This document shows positions 16,284 to 24,407 of a stretch of DNA of 45,453 nt, in pieces; positions within the stretch are counted from its first letter, which is position 1; every line of letters starts with the position of its first letter. The notes beneath the pieces are model-generated. The model worked only from the letters and a program-made list of their open reading frames with translations, was not told the origin of the DNA and did no database searches. The stretch is from positions 1 through 45,453 of the forward strand of contig JASBVL010000047.1 in NCBI GenBank assembly GCA_029961075.1, written 5' to 3'. A program made the translations under genes and the position numbers. Source of the DNA: Sphaerobacter sp. (GTDB lineage Bacteria > Chloroflexota > Chloroflexia > Thermomicrobiales > Thermomicrobiaceae).

Positions 16284-17004
16284 CGGCTCGGCGCGGGCCG
16301 CCAGGGTGCCCGGGGCTTTCAGCCCCGGGCTGACCAGACAAGCCGGCTCAAGCCGGCTGAGGAACGATCGCCGGGTAGGCCGGACTACATCGTCAACGTC
16401 CATAAGGCGGCCGGAGGCCGCCACCGGGCAGGGCGGGAGGGCCTCACCCGCCCGCCAGGGCCCGGGGCTAAAGCCGCCGGGCTACCATGGGAAAGCCCAC
16501 TAAAGGGGCTGTTGACGCGCGCGAGCGGTCTGCCGGGACGCAGCATTGCCGCCGCACTGTCGCTTGCCCCAGCCCCTTCAGTGGGCTTTGCTCTCTGGCC
16601 CGGGGCGTTCAGCCCCGGGCCGCCCACACCGCCCGCGCGACCGACAGCCACCCTGCGGTTGCGGTCACCGATCCTCAGCCGGCTTATGGAGTTTGACGAA
16701 TAGATCTGGCATCCCGGGGATCTGCCCCGAGCCCCTTCAGTGGGCTTCGCCCAGTAGCCCGGGGGTTTACCCCCGGGCCGCGGCCGGGCGCGGATACCAG
16801 ACTCATCCGTCAACGTTCGTGAGCCGGCTTTGCTTGTCAACCCGGGGCTGAAAGCCCCGGGCCCGTGCCGGCTCCCGCCCCTGCCTCCCACGTCGCTGCT
16901 CCCCGCACCGTGCCGGCTCCCGCCCGCCGCTCCCTGTACCGCACCCCGGCCGTGCGGGGCACCCCGCCCCGCGAATGCTCCGCGCCGTCAGCCAGCGCCG
17001 GCGC
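16284..17004. repeat. Modular GC-hairpin repeat field 1
   Basis: No gene is supported. The region is built from modules that recur at 36163-36847: (a) hairpins of the form CCCGGGGCT-nnn-AGCCCCGGG at 16308-16330, 16597-16621, 16757-16778 and 16841-16861; (b) a cassette containing GGCTTATGGA and GTTGACGA, inverted at about 16360-16408 and direct at about 16677-16728; (c) a 98-nt element with inverted ends at 16492-16589; (d) a module from about 16787 to 16863 with GATACCAGACT and CGTCAA followed by GCCGGCTTTGCT and a hairpin. Module (d) matches 36728-36805 at most positions. Confidence 0.8.
16492..16589 (+). repeat. 98-nt element with 19-bp inverted ends, copy A
   Basis: The left end AAAGCCCACTAAAGGGGCT and right end AGCCCCTTCAGTGGGCTTT are inverted repeats with one mismatch. 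The interior starts GTTGACGCGCGCGAGC and continues with TGCCGGGACGCAG and TGCCGCCGCA, all shared with the copy at 36440-36536. It could be a miniature mobile element or a structured RNA. Confidence 0.75.
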
Positions 17005-18678
17005 TCACCCCTGGCCTGCCTCCCCGGCCTCGACCGCCCCGGCGTGGCCCTGCTCCGCCGTCTCCGCCGCGAGGATCACGTCGCGATACCGCTCCCGCAG
17101 CGCGGCCTTGAGGAACTTCCCGGTCGAGGTCCGCGGGATCTCGTCCACGAAGAGGAACGCATCCGGCAGCCACCACCTGGCGAACTGCGGCGCCAGGTGC
17201 GCCCGCAGTTCCTCGGCCGTCGCCTGCTGCCCCGGCTTGAGCACGACAACGGCCACCGGCCGCTCGAGCCATTTGGGGTGCGGCGCGGCGATCACCGCCG
17301 CCTCGGCCACCGCCGGGTGGGCCATGAGGGCGTTCTCCAGCGCGATCGAGCTGATCCACTCCCCGCCCGACTTGATCACGTCCTTGGTGCGGTCGGTCAC
17401 CGCGATGTAGCCGAGCGGGTCGATGGTGACGATGTCGCCGGTGCGGAACCAGCCGTCCGCGGTGAACTGGGCGTCGCCCTCCGGGTCGCGGTAGTAGGCC
17501 CGCGCCACCGCCGGGCCGCGCACCTCCAGCTCCCCCATTGTGGCCCCGTCCCACGGCACCAGCCCCTCGGCGCCCCGGGCGCGGATCTCGACCAGCGGGA
17601 TCGGCCGGCCCTGCTTGGCCCGGTAGCGGTACTGCTCCTCGTCCGGCGCCGCGCGGCGGCTGCTCGGCACGTAGGTGATCGTCCCCAGCGGCGTCATCTC
17701 GGTCATGCCCCAGGCGTGCACCACGTCGATGCCGTGCCGCTCCCGGAAGGCGCGGATCATCCCCTCGGGCGCCGCCTGGCCCCCGACGATCATCCGCGAC
17801 AGGCTGGCCACGTCGTGCGCGCCCGGGCGCTGGTCGAGGTACTGGAGCACGCCGAGCCAGACGGTCGGCACCCCGGCGGTGACGGTCACCCGCTCCCGCT
17901 CGATCAGGTCCACCAGGCTGGCCGGGTCGAGGAAGGGGCCGGGCAGCACCTGCTTGGCGCCGACCAGCGTGCCGGTGAAGGGCAGACCCCAGGCGTTGAC
18001 GTGGAACATCGGCACGACCGGCATGACCGCGTCGGCCTCCCGCAGCCCGACCACGTCGGCCGTGGCGCTGACCAGCGAGTGCAGCACGACGGCGCGGTGG
18101 GAGTAGAGCACCCCTTTCGCGCGGCCGGTCGTGCCGGAGGAGTAGCACATCGCCGCGGCCTGGTGCTCGTCGAGGTTTGGCTCGCTGAACGCTGCCGGGT
18201 CGGCCCCCGCCAGCAACGCCTCGTAGGCGATCGCCCCGTCCGGCGGCGGCCCGTCGCCGATCACGATGACGTGCTCGACGTCGATCCGCGGCCGGATCTG
18301 CTCGAAGATCGGCAGCAGCACCGCGTCGACCAGGATGGCGCGGTCCTCCGCGTGGGCGACGATGGCGGCGACCTCGTCCGGGTGCAGCCGGAGGTTGAGC
18401 GTGTGGAGCACGCCGCCGAACAGCGGGATGCCGAAGTAGGCTTCGAGGTGCTGATGGTGGTTCCAGCAGAAGGTCCCGACCCGGTCGCCGGGACGCAGGC
18501 CGAGCGCGGTCAGCGCCGCCGCCAGCCGCCGGGCACGCGCCGCCATGTCCGCGTAGGTGTAGCGGTGGAGGCTCCGGCCCGGCAGGCGGCTGACGATCTC
18601 CCGGTCCGCGAAGATCGTCGCGGCGCGGCGCAGGATGGTCGGCAGGGTGAGCGGGAAGTCCATCATCAGGCCGTCCAT
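17005..18678 (-). CDS. Fatty-acyl-CoA ligase, AlkK-like
   Basis: A 557-residue ANL-family acyl-CoA ligase of the AlkK/medium-chain branch. Evidence: the N-terminal MDGLMMDFPLTLPTILRRAA typical of that branch, the P-loop YSSGTTGRAKGVLYSHRA, the acyl pocket segment VPMFHVNAWGLPFTG, AWGMTEMTPLGT, the Asp of TGDIVTID, the hinge DRTKDVIKSGGEWIS, and the catalytic Lys in RTSTGKFLKAALRER. ATG 18678 is preferred because AAGGAG lies 7 nt upstream; the long in-frame extension before it has no family match. It would supply acyl-CoA from medium or long fatty acids. It ends next to the repeat field and is divergent from the deacetylase gene. Confidence 0.94.
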   Translation of the reverse strand: MDGLMMDFPLTLPTILRRAATIFADREIVSRLPGRSLHRYTYADMAARARRLAAALTALGLRPGDRVGTFCWNHHQHLEAYFGIPLFGGVLHTLNLRLHPDEVAAIVAHAEDRAILVDAVLLPIFEQIRPRIDVEHVIVIGDGPPPDGAIAYEALLAGADPAAFSEPNLDEHQAAAMCYSSGTTGRAKGVLYSHRAVVLHSLVSATADVVGLREADAVMPVVPMFHVNAWGLPFTGTLVGAKQVLPGPFLDPASLVDLIERERVTVTAGVPTVWLGVLQYLDQRPGAHDVASLSRMIVGGQAAPEGMIRAFRERHGIDVVHAWGMTEMTPLGTITYVPSSRRAAPDEEQYRYRAKQGRPIPLVEIRARGAEGLVPWDGATMGELEVRGPAVARAYYRDPEGDAQFTADGWFRTGDIVTIDPLGYIAVTDRTKDVIKSGGEWISSIALENALMAHPAVAEAAVIAAPHPKWLERPVAVVVLKPGQQATAEELRAHLAPQFARWWLPDAFLFVDEIPRTSTGKFLKAALRERYRDVILAAETAEQGHAGAVEAGEAGQG

Positions 18679-18796
18679 GCGCAGCTCCTTCCCGGCGTGC
18701 AAACGGGGGGGCGACGGTGGGTGCGGGATGGGCCGGCGCCGGCCGTCCTGCCCGCCGGCTCCCCACACCGACTGGTTGGTCCACGATAACAAGTCC

Positions 18797-18825
18797 ATTC
18801 TGCGACGGATTCGCCACCGGCGCAA
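18797..18825 (-). promoter_or_regulatory. Possible promoter of the AlkK-like ligase gene
   Basis: Minus-strand TTGCGC (18820-18825) and CAGAAT (18797-18802) with a 17-bp spacer, about 120 nt before ATG 18678. The hexamers are only fair. Confidence 0.35.
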
Positions 18826-19081
18826 TCGCCTGCGCCGTCCCTTGCGCGAGTGAGTGGGTGCTGGCCCGCGGCGTGCGGAGGGGAGGAGGGAGATACAGCG
18901 CTGATCGCGCCGCAACCGCGACCGTTGTGTACAGGCTCGCGGCGGCCTGGGCGGCCGCGACCGGGGCCGCGCCGAGTGCGGGTTCGAGCGGGTCTTGTCG
19001 TTTGCGCGACACGTGGGCGATCTGATGTCGCAAGGGTTGCCTCACGCTGGCACTAGGCGGCCGATCGCGTGACGCAGAGCG

Positions 19082-19110
19082 TTGACGGATGCGCGCACCT
19101 GTGCTACGAT
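19082..19110 (+). promoter_or_regulatory. Sigma70-type promoter of the deacetylase-led cluster
   Basis: TTGACG (19082-19087) and TACGAT (19105-19110) are spaced by 17 bp, one of the best matches in the window. It leaves a leader of about 98 nt before GTG 19215. Confidence 0.7.
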
Positions 19111-19214
19111 GCGGGTGCTCGGGAAGTCGTGGATATCTCCGCGTGGCTGGGGATTGTGTACAGATGCGCGGGTTGGCGCGTCTCGTGGCGTGACCTGCTG
19201 GGAGGAGGTCCCCT

Positions 19215-20138
19215 GTGGCAAAGGAGATCCTCTGCGCCTACGGCGTCGATGTCGATGCGGTCGCGGGCTGGCTCGGCTCCTACGGCGGCGAGGACTCGCC
19301 GTGCGACATCACGCGCGGTCTCTTTGCGGGCGAGATCGGGTCGCCACGCCTGCTCAAGCTGTTCGACAAGTACGGCATCCGGACGACCTGGTTCATCCCG
19401 GGCCACTCCATCGAGACCTTCCCCAAGCAGATGCAGATGGTGGCCGACGCCGGCCACGAGATCGGCCTCCACGGCTACTCGCATGAGAACCCGGTGGCCA
19501 TGACCCCCGAGCAGGAGGAGGCCATCCTGGTCCGCTGTATCGAGCTGATCGAGCGATTCGCCGGCCGGCGCCCCGTGGGCTACGTGGCCCCCTGGTGGGA
19601 GCTGAGCGCCGCCACGGTCGGGCTCCTCCTGAAGTACGGCATCAAGTACGACCACAGCCGCATGGACAACGACTTCCACCCGTTCTACGCCCGCGTCGGC
19701 GACTCCTGGACCAAGATCGACTACTCCCAGCCGGCCGAGACCTGGATGAAGCCGCTGGTGCGCGGCGAGGAGACCGACCTCATCGAGATCGGCGCCAACT
19801 GGTACCTCGACGACCTGCCCCCGATGATGTTCATCAAGAAGTCCCCCAACAGCCACGGCTTCGTCAACCCGCGCGACATCGAGCAGATGTGGCGCGATCA
19901 GTTCGACTGGGTCTACCGCGAGTACGACTACGCGGTCTTCCCGCTGACCATCCACCCGGACGTCAGCGGCCGGCCGCAGGTGCTGCTGATGCACGAGCGC
20001 CTCATCTCCTACATCAACCAGCACCCGGGCGTCCGCTGGGTGACCTTCGAGGAGATCGCCGACGACTTCGCGAAGCGCTATCCGCGCACCGGGAGCGCCC
20101 GGCCGGAGAGCGTCATCGAGTCCTGGCCCCCGCGCTAG
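19215..20138 (+). CDS. Polysaccharide-deacetylase-fold metallohydrolase (HP0310 PgdA / cyclic imide hydrolase-like)
   Basis: A 307-residue cytoplasmic NodB-fold protein. It strongly resembles the Helicobacter PgdA (HP0310) branch: the start [20 protein letters not shown] with [12 protein letters not shown], then [17 protein letters not shown] and [17 protein letters not shown]. Probable metal ligands Asp14, His86 and His90 fall on the same indices I recall for HP0310. This branch lacks a signal peptide and is structurally close to cyclic imide hydrolases and allantoinase-like PuuE, so peptidoglycan is not a safe substrate guess; a cyclic imide, ureide or N-acyl amide fits the cytoplasmic location and the downstream transporter and asparaginase better (inference). 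GTG 19215 follows GGAGGAGG by 6 nt. An additional NodB Asp is present as Asp12. Confidence 0.88.
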   Translation: MAKEILCAYGVDVDAVAGWLGSYGGEDSPCDITRGLFAGEIGSPRLLKLFDKYGIRTTWFIPGHSIETFPKQMQMVADAGHEIGLHGYSHENPVAMTPEQEEAILVRCIELIERFAGRRPVGYVAPWWELSAATVGLLLKYGIKYDHSRMDNDFHPFYARVGDSWTKIDYSQPAETWMKPLVRGEETDLIEIGANWYLDDLPPMMFIKKSPNSHGFVNPRDIEQMWRDQFDWVYREYDYAVFPLTIHPDVSGRPQVLLMHERLISYINQHPGVRWVTFEEIADDFAKRYPRTGSARPESVIESWPPR

Positions 20139-20164
20139 TGCGCTAGTGGCCCGGAGCCGGAGTC

Positions 20165-20204
20165 GGCGCGTGCCGGGGTGGGACACCGATCCCCGGCACG
20201 CGCC
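20165..20204 (+). terminator. 14-bp hairpin after the deacetylase gene
   Basis: GGCGCGTGCCGGGG pairs perfectly with CCCCGGCACGCGCC around a 12-nt loop, 26 nt past the stop. No U-tract follows, so termination may be partial. Confidence 0.5.
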
Positions 20205-20389
20205 CAGCGGTCAGGGAGATCGCCGTCGCGGCCGTGACGCAGGTGCCTTGCGATGATCCCGTGAGGCACGCCCGAGACGCGTCAGCCCGCATCGAGCCAT
20301 GAGGGACCCTGACGTGGTCGGAATGAGGCGACATTGCGTCCCCCACGGTCGGCTACCACGCTGCACCGAGCGAAACGGAGTACCCCTCG

Positions 20390-20743
20390 ATGTGTGTTCT
20401 GTGTGGCGTACTCTGGACGGAAGATCATTGGGCCGAGGTCGGCGCTGAAGACACCTCGGATCGGGCCGACGGCACCGTCGTCCTGGAAGTCCACGTGACC
20501 CGGCGGGGCCAGCGGCTGCGCGATCGCGACCGGCGGGCGCGCATGGCCAACGTCGCCCTGCGCGCCTGGGGGCTCACGCTCCAGGACTGGGAGGGGAGCA
20601 GCTACATCCTCCGTGACCCGAAGGGCAAGGCGGCCGTCGTGCCGGACCTGGCGCAGGTGTGGCAGGTGGCCGAGACCATGATCGGCAGGTCGCTCGACCC
20701 GCTCGATCCCGACCTGCTCGCGCGGCTGGGGCGTGGCAAGTAA
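20390..20743 (+). CDS. Small MCVLCG protein, probable partner of the G3E GTPase
   Basis: A 117-residue cytoplasmic protein with no hydrophobic segment. It opens with MCVLCG, a Cys-x2-Cys pair at residues 2 and 5 that could bind a metal or pass it on. A basic segment (VTRRGQRLRDRDRRARMANVALRAWGLTLQDWEGSSYILRDPKGK) follows, then VVPDLAQVWQVAETM and SLDPLDPDLLARL. I recall proteins with this start beside CobW-type GTPases in other bacteria, but I cannot name the family. The GTPase gene starts 21 nt after its stop, so they are almost surely cotranscribed. The ribosome site is weak (CGGAG 10 nt upstream). A scaffold or adaptor in metal delivery is a guess from context. Confidence 0.75.
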   Translation: MCVLCGVLWTEDHWAEVGAEDTSDRADGTVVLEVHVTRRGQRLRDRDRRARMANVALRAWGLTLQDWEGSSYILRDPKGKAAVVPDLAQVWQVAETMIGRSLDPLDPDLLARLGRGK

Positions 20744-20764
20744 GCCTGGAGAGGGCGGTCTTCG

Positions 20765-21781
20765 GTGAGCGCCGAGCATCGTCTCCCCGTACTCATCGTC
20801 TCGGGCTTCCTCGGCAGTGGCAAGACGACGCTGCTCCGCACCTTCCTCCGCAGCCCCCTGGCCGGCGAGGTGGCGATCATCGTCAACGAGTTCGGCGAGG
20901 TCGGCATCGACCACCACCTGATCCGCACCACCGATGAGCAGACCGTCCTGCTCGCCCGCGGCTGCGTCTGCTGCAGCATGCGCAGCGACCTTGCCCATGC
21001 CCTGCGTGATCTGCTCAGCAAGCGCGAGCGAGGGGTCATCCCGCGTTTCGATCGGGTCGTCATTGAAACCACCGGCCTCGCCGATCCCGTGCCGATCGTG
21101 CAGACGATCGTGTCCGACCCGGTCGTGCGCCACCACTTCCGCGTCGAGTGCCTGGCCGTGACGCTCGACGCGGTCACCGGGGCGGACAACCTGGCCAGCT
21201 ATGGCGAGGCGGTGCGGCAGGTCGCGGCGGCGGACGTGGTTGTAGTGACCAAGCAGGACCTGGCCGACGCGGGGGCGGTCGCCGCGTTGAAGGCGGCGCT
21301 GACCGCCATCAACCCCGCCGCGCTGGTGCTCGACGGCGCGTTCGGCCACACCGACTTTGCCAGGCTCCTATCCGCGGATCGATCCGACTTCCGGGCGGTC
21401 GGGGAGTTCGGGGCTGGCGGAGGCAACGGAGCGAATGGTTGGGCGCTGCCGGCCACCGCGCACGGTGCGGGCGCCGTCTCGTCCCGCTGTATCGAGTTCG
21501 ACCGCCCGCTCGACTGGCACATGTTCGGCGTCTGGCTGACGATGCTGCTCCATCGCCACGGCAGCCGCATCCTGCGCCTGAAGGGGCTGCTCAACGTCGG
21601 CGCGGACGGTGGCCCGCTCGTGCTCGAAGGCGTCCAGCACGTGATCCACGCGCCGCGCCACCTGCGGGCGTGGCCCGACGCCGACCGGCGCAGCCGCATC
21701 ATCGTCATCGCCCGCGACCTCGACATCGACCTGATCGAGGCCTCGCTCCACGCGTTTCAAGACGCGGCCAAATCTGCCTAG
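20765..21781 (+). CDS. G3E-family GTPase (CobW/COG0523 metallochaperone-like)
   Basis: A 338-residue P-loop GTPase. Walker A is GFLGSGKTT near residue 13, followed by IIVNEFGEVGIDHHLI, the metal motif GCVCC with Cys67, Cys69 and Cys70, the Walker B region VVIETTGLADP, and the base-specificity TKQD. The C-terminal CobW_C domain includes WHMFGVWLTMLLHRHG, ILRLKGLLNV and LEGVQHVIHAP. COG0523 proteins hydrolyse GTP to load Zn, Co, Fe or Ni into client enzymes. The obvious client here is the metal-dependent deacetylase-like enzyme encoded upstream; the small MCVLCG protein may assist. The start is GTG 20765. Which metal it handles cannot be read from sequence. Confidence 0.93.
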   Translation: MSAEHRLPVLIVSGFLGSGKTTLLRTFLRSPLAGEVAIIVNEFGEVGIDHHLIRTTDEQTVLLARGCVCCSMRSDLAHALRDLLSKRERGVIPRFDRVVIETTGLADPVPIVQTIVSDPVVRHHFRVECLAVTLDAVTGADNLASYGEAVRQVAAADVVVVTKQDLADAGAVAALKAALTAINPAALVLDGAFGHTDFARLLSADRSDFRAVGEFGAGGGNGANGWALPATAHGAGAVSSRCIEFDRPLDWHMFGVWLTMLLHRHGSRILRLKGLLNVGADGGPLVLEGVQHVIHAPRHLRAWPDADRRSRIIVIARDLDIDLIEASLHAFQDAAKSA

Positions 21782-21877
21782 GCTCGGAGGGACCACCATG
21801 TAGCGACAGGAACCCGACCCGCTGCCGTGAACGCAGTCCGTGGCTGTCGGTGTTTCTCAGCTTGAGGGGAGAGGCAC

Positions 21878-23212
21878 ATGCGGCATCAGAAGTTGTCACG
21901 TCGATCTTTTCTGCGCTGGTCGGCCGGTGTCCTCGGAGCGTCGCTCCTCGCTGCCTGTGTGGGGTCGGAGGCGAGTGAGCCCACCCCGCCCAGCGGGGGC
22001 GGGACGCAGCCGACGACCGCGCCAGGCGGCACGCAGGCTCCCGCCGTGATCACGGGTGTCACCCTCCGCGTCGTGGGCACCGGCGTGACCCTGATCGAGC
22101 CGATTCGCCAGCAGGCCGAGAAGGATCTCGGGATCAAGCTCGAGTACGACGTCAAGGACGGCCCGAGTGCGCAGCAGAAGGCCGCCACCCAGCCGCAAAG
22201 CTGGGATCTCTACGATCAGTGGTTCAACTCGGTCAAGATCGTCTGGGCCTCTGGCAACGCCACCGGTATCGATATCAACCGCATCAAGGACTGGGACAAG
22301 ATCTCGCCCCTCCCCAAGGAGGGCAAGCTGACGCCCAACGCCAAGGAGGGGGATGGCGACGCGCCCTACCGCATCCTCTACGTCCAGCCCGACAACACGC
22401 TCGGCTCCAACCCCACCGAGCGGATCAGCATGCTGCCGCTGACCTTCAACGTCGACTCCTTCGGCTACCACAGCGAAATGGTCGATAAGGAGGACGCGAC
22501 CTCCTGGGCGATCCTGTTCAACCCCAAGTACAAGGGGAAGATCGGGCTCTACAGCGATCCCTCGACCGGCCTGATGGACCTCGCGCTCGGCGCCCAGGCG
22601 GCCGGCCTCGCTACCTTTAAGAACATCGGGAACATGACCCGCGACGAGATCGATACCATCATGCGCATCCTGATCGAGAAGAAGAAGGAGGGCCAGTTCC
22701 GTGCGTTCTGGAACTCCTTCGACGAGTCGGTCAACCTCATGGCCAGCGGCGAGGTGGTCGTCGAGAGCATGTGGTCGCCGGCGGTCACGGCGCTCCAGGT
22801 GCGCGGCGTGCCGGTGGTCTACGCCAGCCCGAAGGAGGGCTACCGCGGCTGGTACGGCGGGATGATGCTCAACAAGAACGCCTCGGGCAAGACGCTCGAT
22901 GCCTGCTACGAATATCTCAACTGGTGGCTGAACGGTTGGGCCGGCGCGGTCGTCGCCCGCCAGGGCTACTACTTCTCCATCCCGGAGAACGTCAAAGCCC
23001 ATCTCCCCCAGGCCGACTGGGACTACTGGTACGAGGGCAAGCCCGCTGCCGAGGACCTCAAGGATCCGTTCGGGGAGATCGTCGCCAAGAAAGGCTCGGT
23101 TCGCGACGGCGGCTCGCTCGAGACGCGCGTGTCGAACATCGCCGTCTGGAACTCGGTCATGGACGAGCACCAGTACCTCGTCACCAAGTGGAACGAGTTC
23201 CTCGCCTCGTAG
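21878..23212 (+). CDS. Polyamine-type ABC transporter substrate-binding protein (Tat lipoprotein)
   Basis: A 444-residue extracellular solute-binding protein of the PotD/PotF type. The N-terminus has a twin-arginine motif SRRSFL and then a lipobox SLLAAC, so it is exported folded by Tat and lipid-anchored. A Pro/Gly/Thr-rich linker follows, then the periplasmic binding fold with LRVVGTGVTL, YDQWFNSVKIVW, LPLTFNVDSFGYH, KYKGKIGLYSDP and YRGWYGGMMLN. It leads the transporter genes, 96 nt after the GTPase gene and 43 nt before the ATPase gene. The family binds polyamines but also other cationic or amide nitrogen compounds. With an asparaginase and an imide-hydrolase-like enzyme nearby, the ligand might be an amide or imide (inference). 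Confidence 0.9.
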   Translation: MRHQKLSRRSFLRWSAGVLGASLLAACVGSEASEPTPPSGGGTQPTTAPGGTQAPAVITGVTLRVVGTGVTLIEPIRQQAEKDLGIKLEYDVKDGPSAQQKAATQPQSWDLYDQWFNSVKIVWASGNATGIDINRIKDWDKISPLPKEGKLTPNAKEGDGDAPYRILYVQPDNTLGSNPTERISMLPLTFNVDSFGYHSEMVDKEDATSWAILFNPKYKGKIGLYSDPSTGLMDLALGAQAAGLATFKNIGNMTRDEIDTIMRILIEKKKEGQFRAFWNSFDESVNLMASGEVVVESMWSPAVTALQVRGVPVVYASPKEGYRGWYGGMMLNKNASGKTLDACYEYLNWWLNGWAGAVVARQGYYFSIPENVKAHLPQADWDYWYEGKPAAEDLKDPFGEIVAKKGSVRDGGSLETRVSNIAVWNSVMDEHQYLVTKWNEFLAS

Positions 23213-23255
23213 TCTTGGGGCGCGACGCGTGAGGGATGGTGAGGAGCAGAGAAGC

Positions 23256-24407
23256 GTGACAATCCTGGCGCAAAACGAGCGCCCCGCGGACGACGGCCTG
23301 GTGGCCAGTGGGCAGCGGGGGACCGTGGTGCTCCGCGGGGTCAGCAAGCGGTTCGGCTCGACCACGGCCGTGGACGGCGTCGATCTGACCATCCCCGGCG
23401 GGAGCTACGTCGTGCTGCTCGGGCCGTCCGGCTGCGGGAAGACGACCCTCCTGCGCATGGTCGGCGGGCACGAGGTGGCCGACGCGGGGGACATCCTGCT
23501 CGACGGGGTGCGCCTCAACGACGTGCCCGCCGCGCAGCGCGACATCTCGACCGTCTTCCAGCACTACGCCCTCTTCCCGCACAAGACGGTGTATGAGAAT
23601 GTCGAGTTCGGCCTCAAGATGCGTCGCCTCTCGCCGGACGAGCGGCAGCGGCGCGTCAACGAGGCGCTCGCGTTCATGGACCTGACGAATCTCCGCGACC
23701 GCCTGCCGAAGCAGCTCTCCGGTGGCCAGCAGCAGCGCGTCGCCCTGGCGCGCGCCCTGGTGACCCAGCCGACGGTGCTTTTGCTGGACGAGCCGCTGGG
23801 GGATCTGGACCGGCTCCTCCAGCTCCGCATGCGGGTCGAACTGCGCACGCTCCAGCGGCGCCTGCGGATCACCTTCATCCACGTCACGCACAACCAGGAA
23901 GAGGCGCTGGCCATCGCCGATCAGATCGTGGTCATGCAGAACGGGCAGATCCGGCAGGTCGGCTCGCCGCAGGCCGTCTATCGTCGCCCCACCAACCTCT
24001 TCACGGCGAGCTTCATGGGCGACAACAACATCCTGGCCGGGCGCGTCGCCTCGGTCGACGGCGACGGCATCCTCCTCGAGTGTGAAGGCCTGCGGCTGCG
24101 GGCGCGAAGCGCGCCCGAGCCGGTCGTTCCCGGTCAGGCCATCCACGCCGCCATCCGGGCCAGCACGGTGCGTGTGCGCCAGGAGGCGGCCGCCGGGGCG
24201 ACCCTGCCGCCGAACTGCGTCGCGGCGCGCGCGACCTTCGTCGAGTACCTCGGTGACACCGTCAAGCTGCACTGCCAGACCGCGAGCGGCCTCGCGCTGG
24301 TCGCCAAGGTCCCGGAGCAGGACCCCAGTTGGCAGGGGATCCGGGAGGACGAGACCGACCTGATGCTGGAGTGGGACGAAGACGATGTCCAGCTACTCAC
24401 TTCCTGA
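23256..24407 (+). CDS. ABC transporter ATPase, PotA type
   Basis: A 383-residue ATP-binding subunit. Walker A GPSGCGKT at 56-63, Q-loop QHYALFPH, signature LSGGQQQR, Walker B VLLLDEP followed by LGDLD, and switch THNQEEAL. From residue about 265 a TOBE-type domain (FMGDNNILAGRV, VRQEAAAGATLPPNCV, FVEYLGDTVKLHCQT) matches PotA-like regulatory tails. The start at GTG 23256 is preferred because GAGGAG lies 9 nt upstream; an in-frame GTG at 23229 lacks a site. The last 23 nt overlap the first permease gene, indicating coupled translation. Confidence 0.93.
   Translation: MTILAQNERPADDGLVASGQRGTVVLRGVSKRFGSTTAVDGVDLTIPGGSYVVLLGPSGCGKTTLLRMVGGHEVADAGDILLDGVRLNDVPAAQRDISTVFQHYALFPHKTVYENVEFGLKMRRLSPDERQRRVNEALAFMDLTNLRDRLPKQLSGGQQQRVALARALVTQPTVLLLDEPLGDLDRLLQLRMRVELRTLQRRLRITFIHVTHNQEEALAIADQIVVMQNGQIRQVGSPQAVYRRPTNLFTASFMGDNNILAGRVASVDGDGILLECEGLRLRARSAPEPVVPGQAIHAAIRASTVRVRQEAAAGATLPPNCVAARATFVEYLGDTVKLHCQTASGLALVAKVPEQDPSWQGIREDETDLMLEWDEDDVQLLTS

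Larger units (their letters stand above)
18679..19214. other. Divergent promoter region between acyl-CoA ligase and deacetylase genes
   Basis: No gene is supported. It holds a likely rightward promoter (19082-19110) and a weaker leftward one (18797-18825). The remaining bases show no repeat or RNA that I recognise. Confidence 0.5.

Noticed and set aside
16284..17004. CRISPR array or tandem repeats
   Set aside because: Repeats are irregularly spaced hairpins and modules, some inverted, without regular repeat-spacer units.
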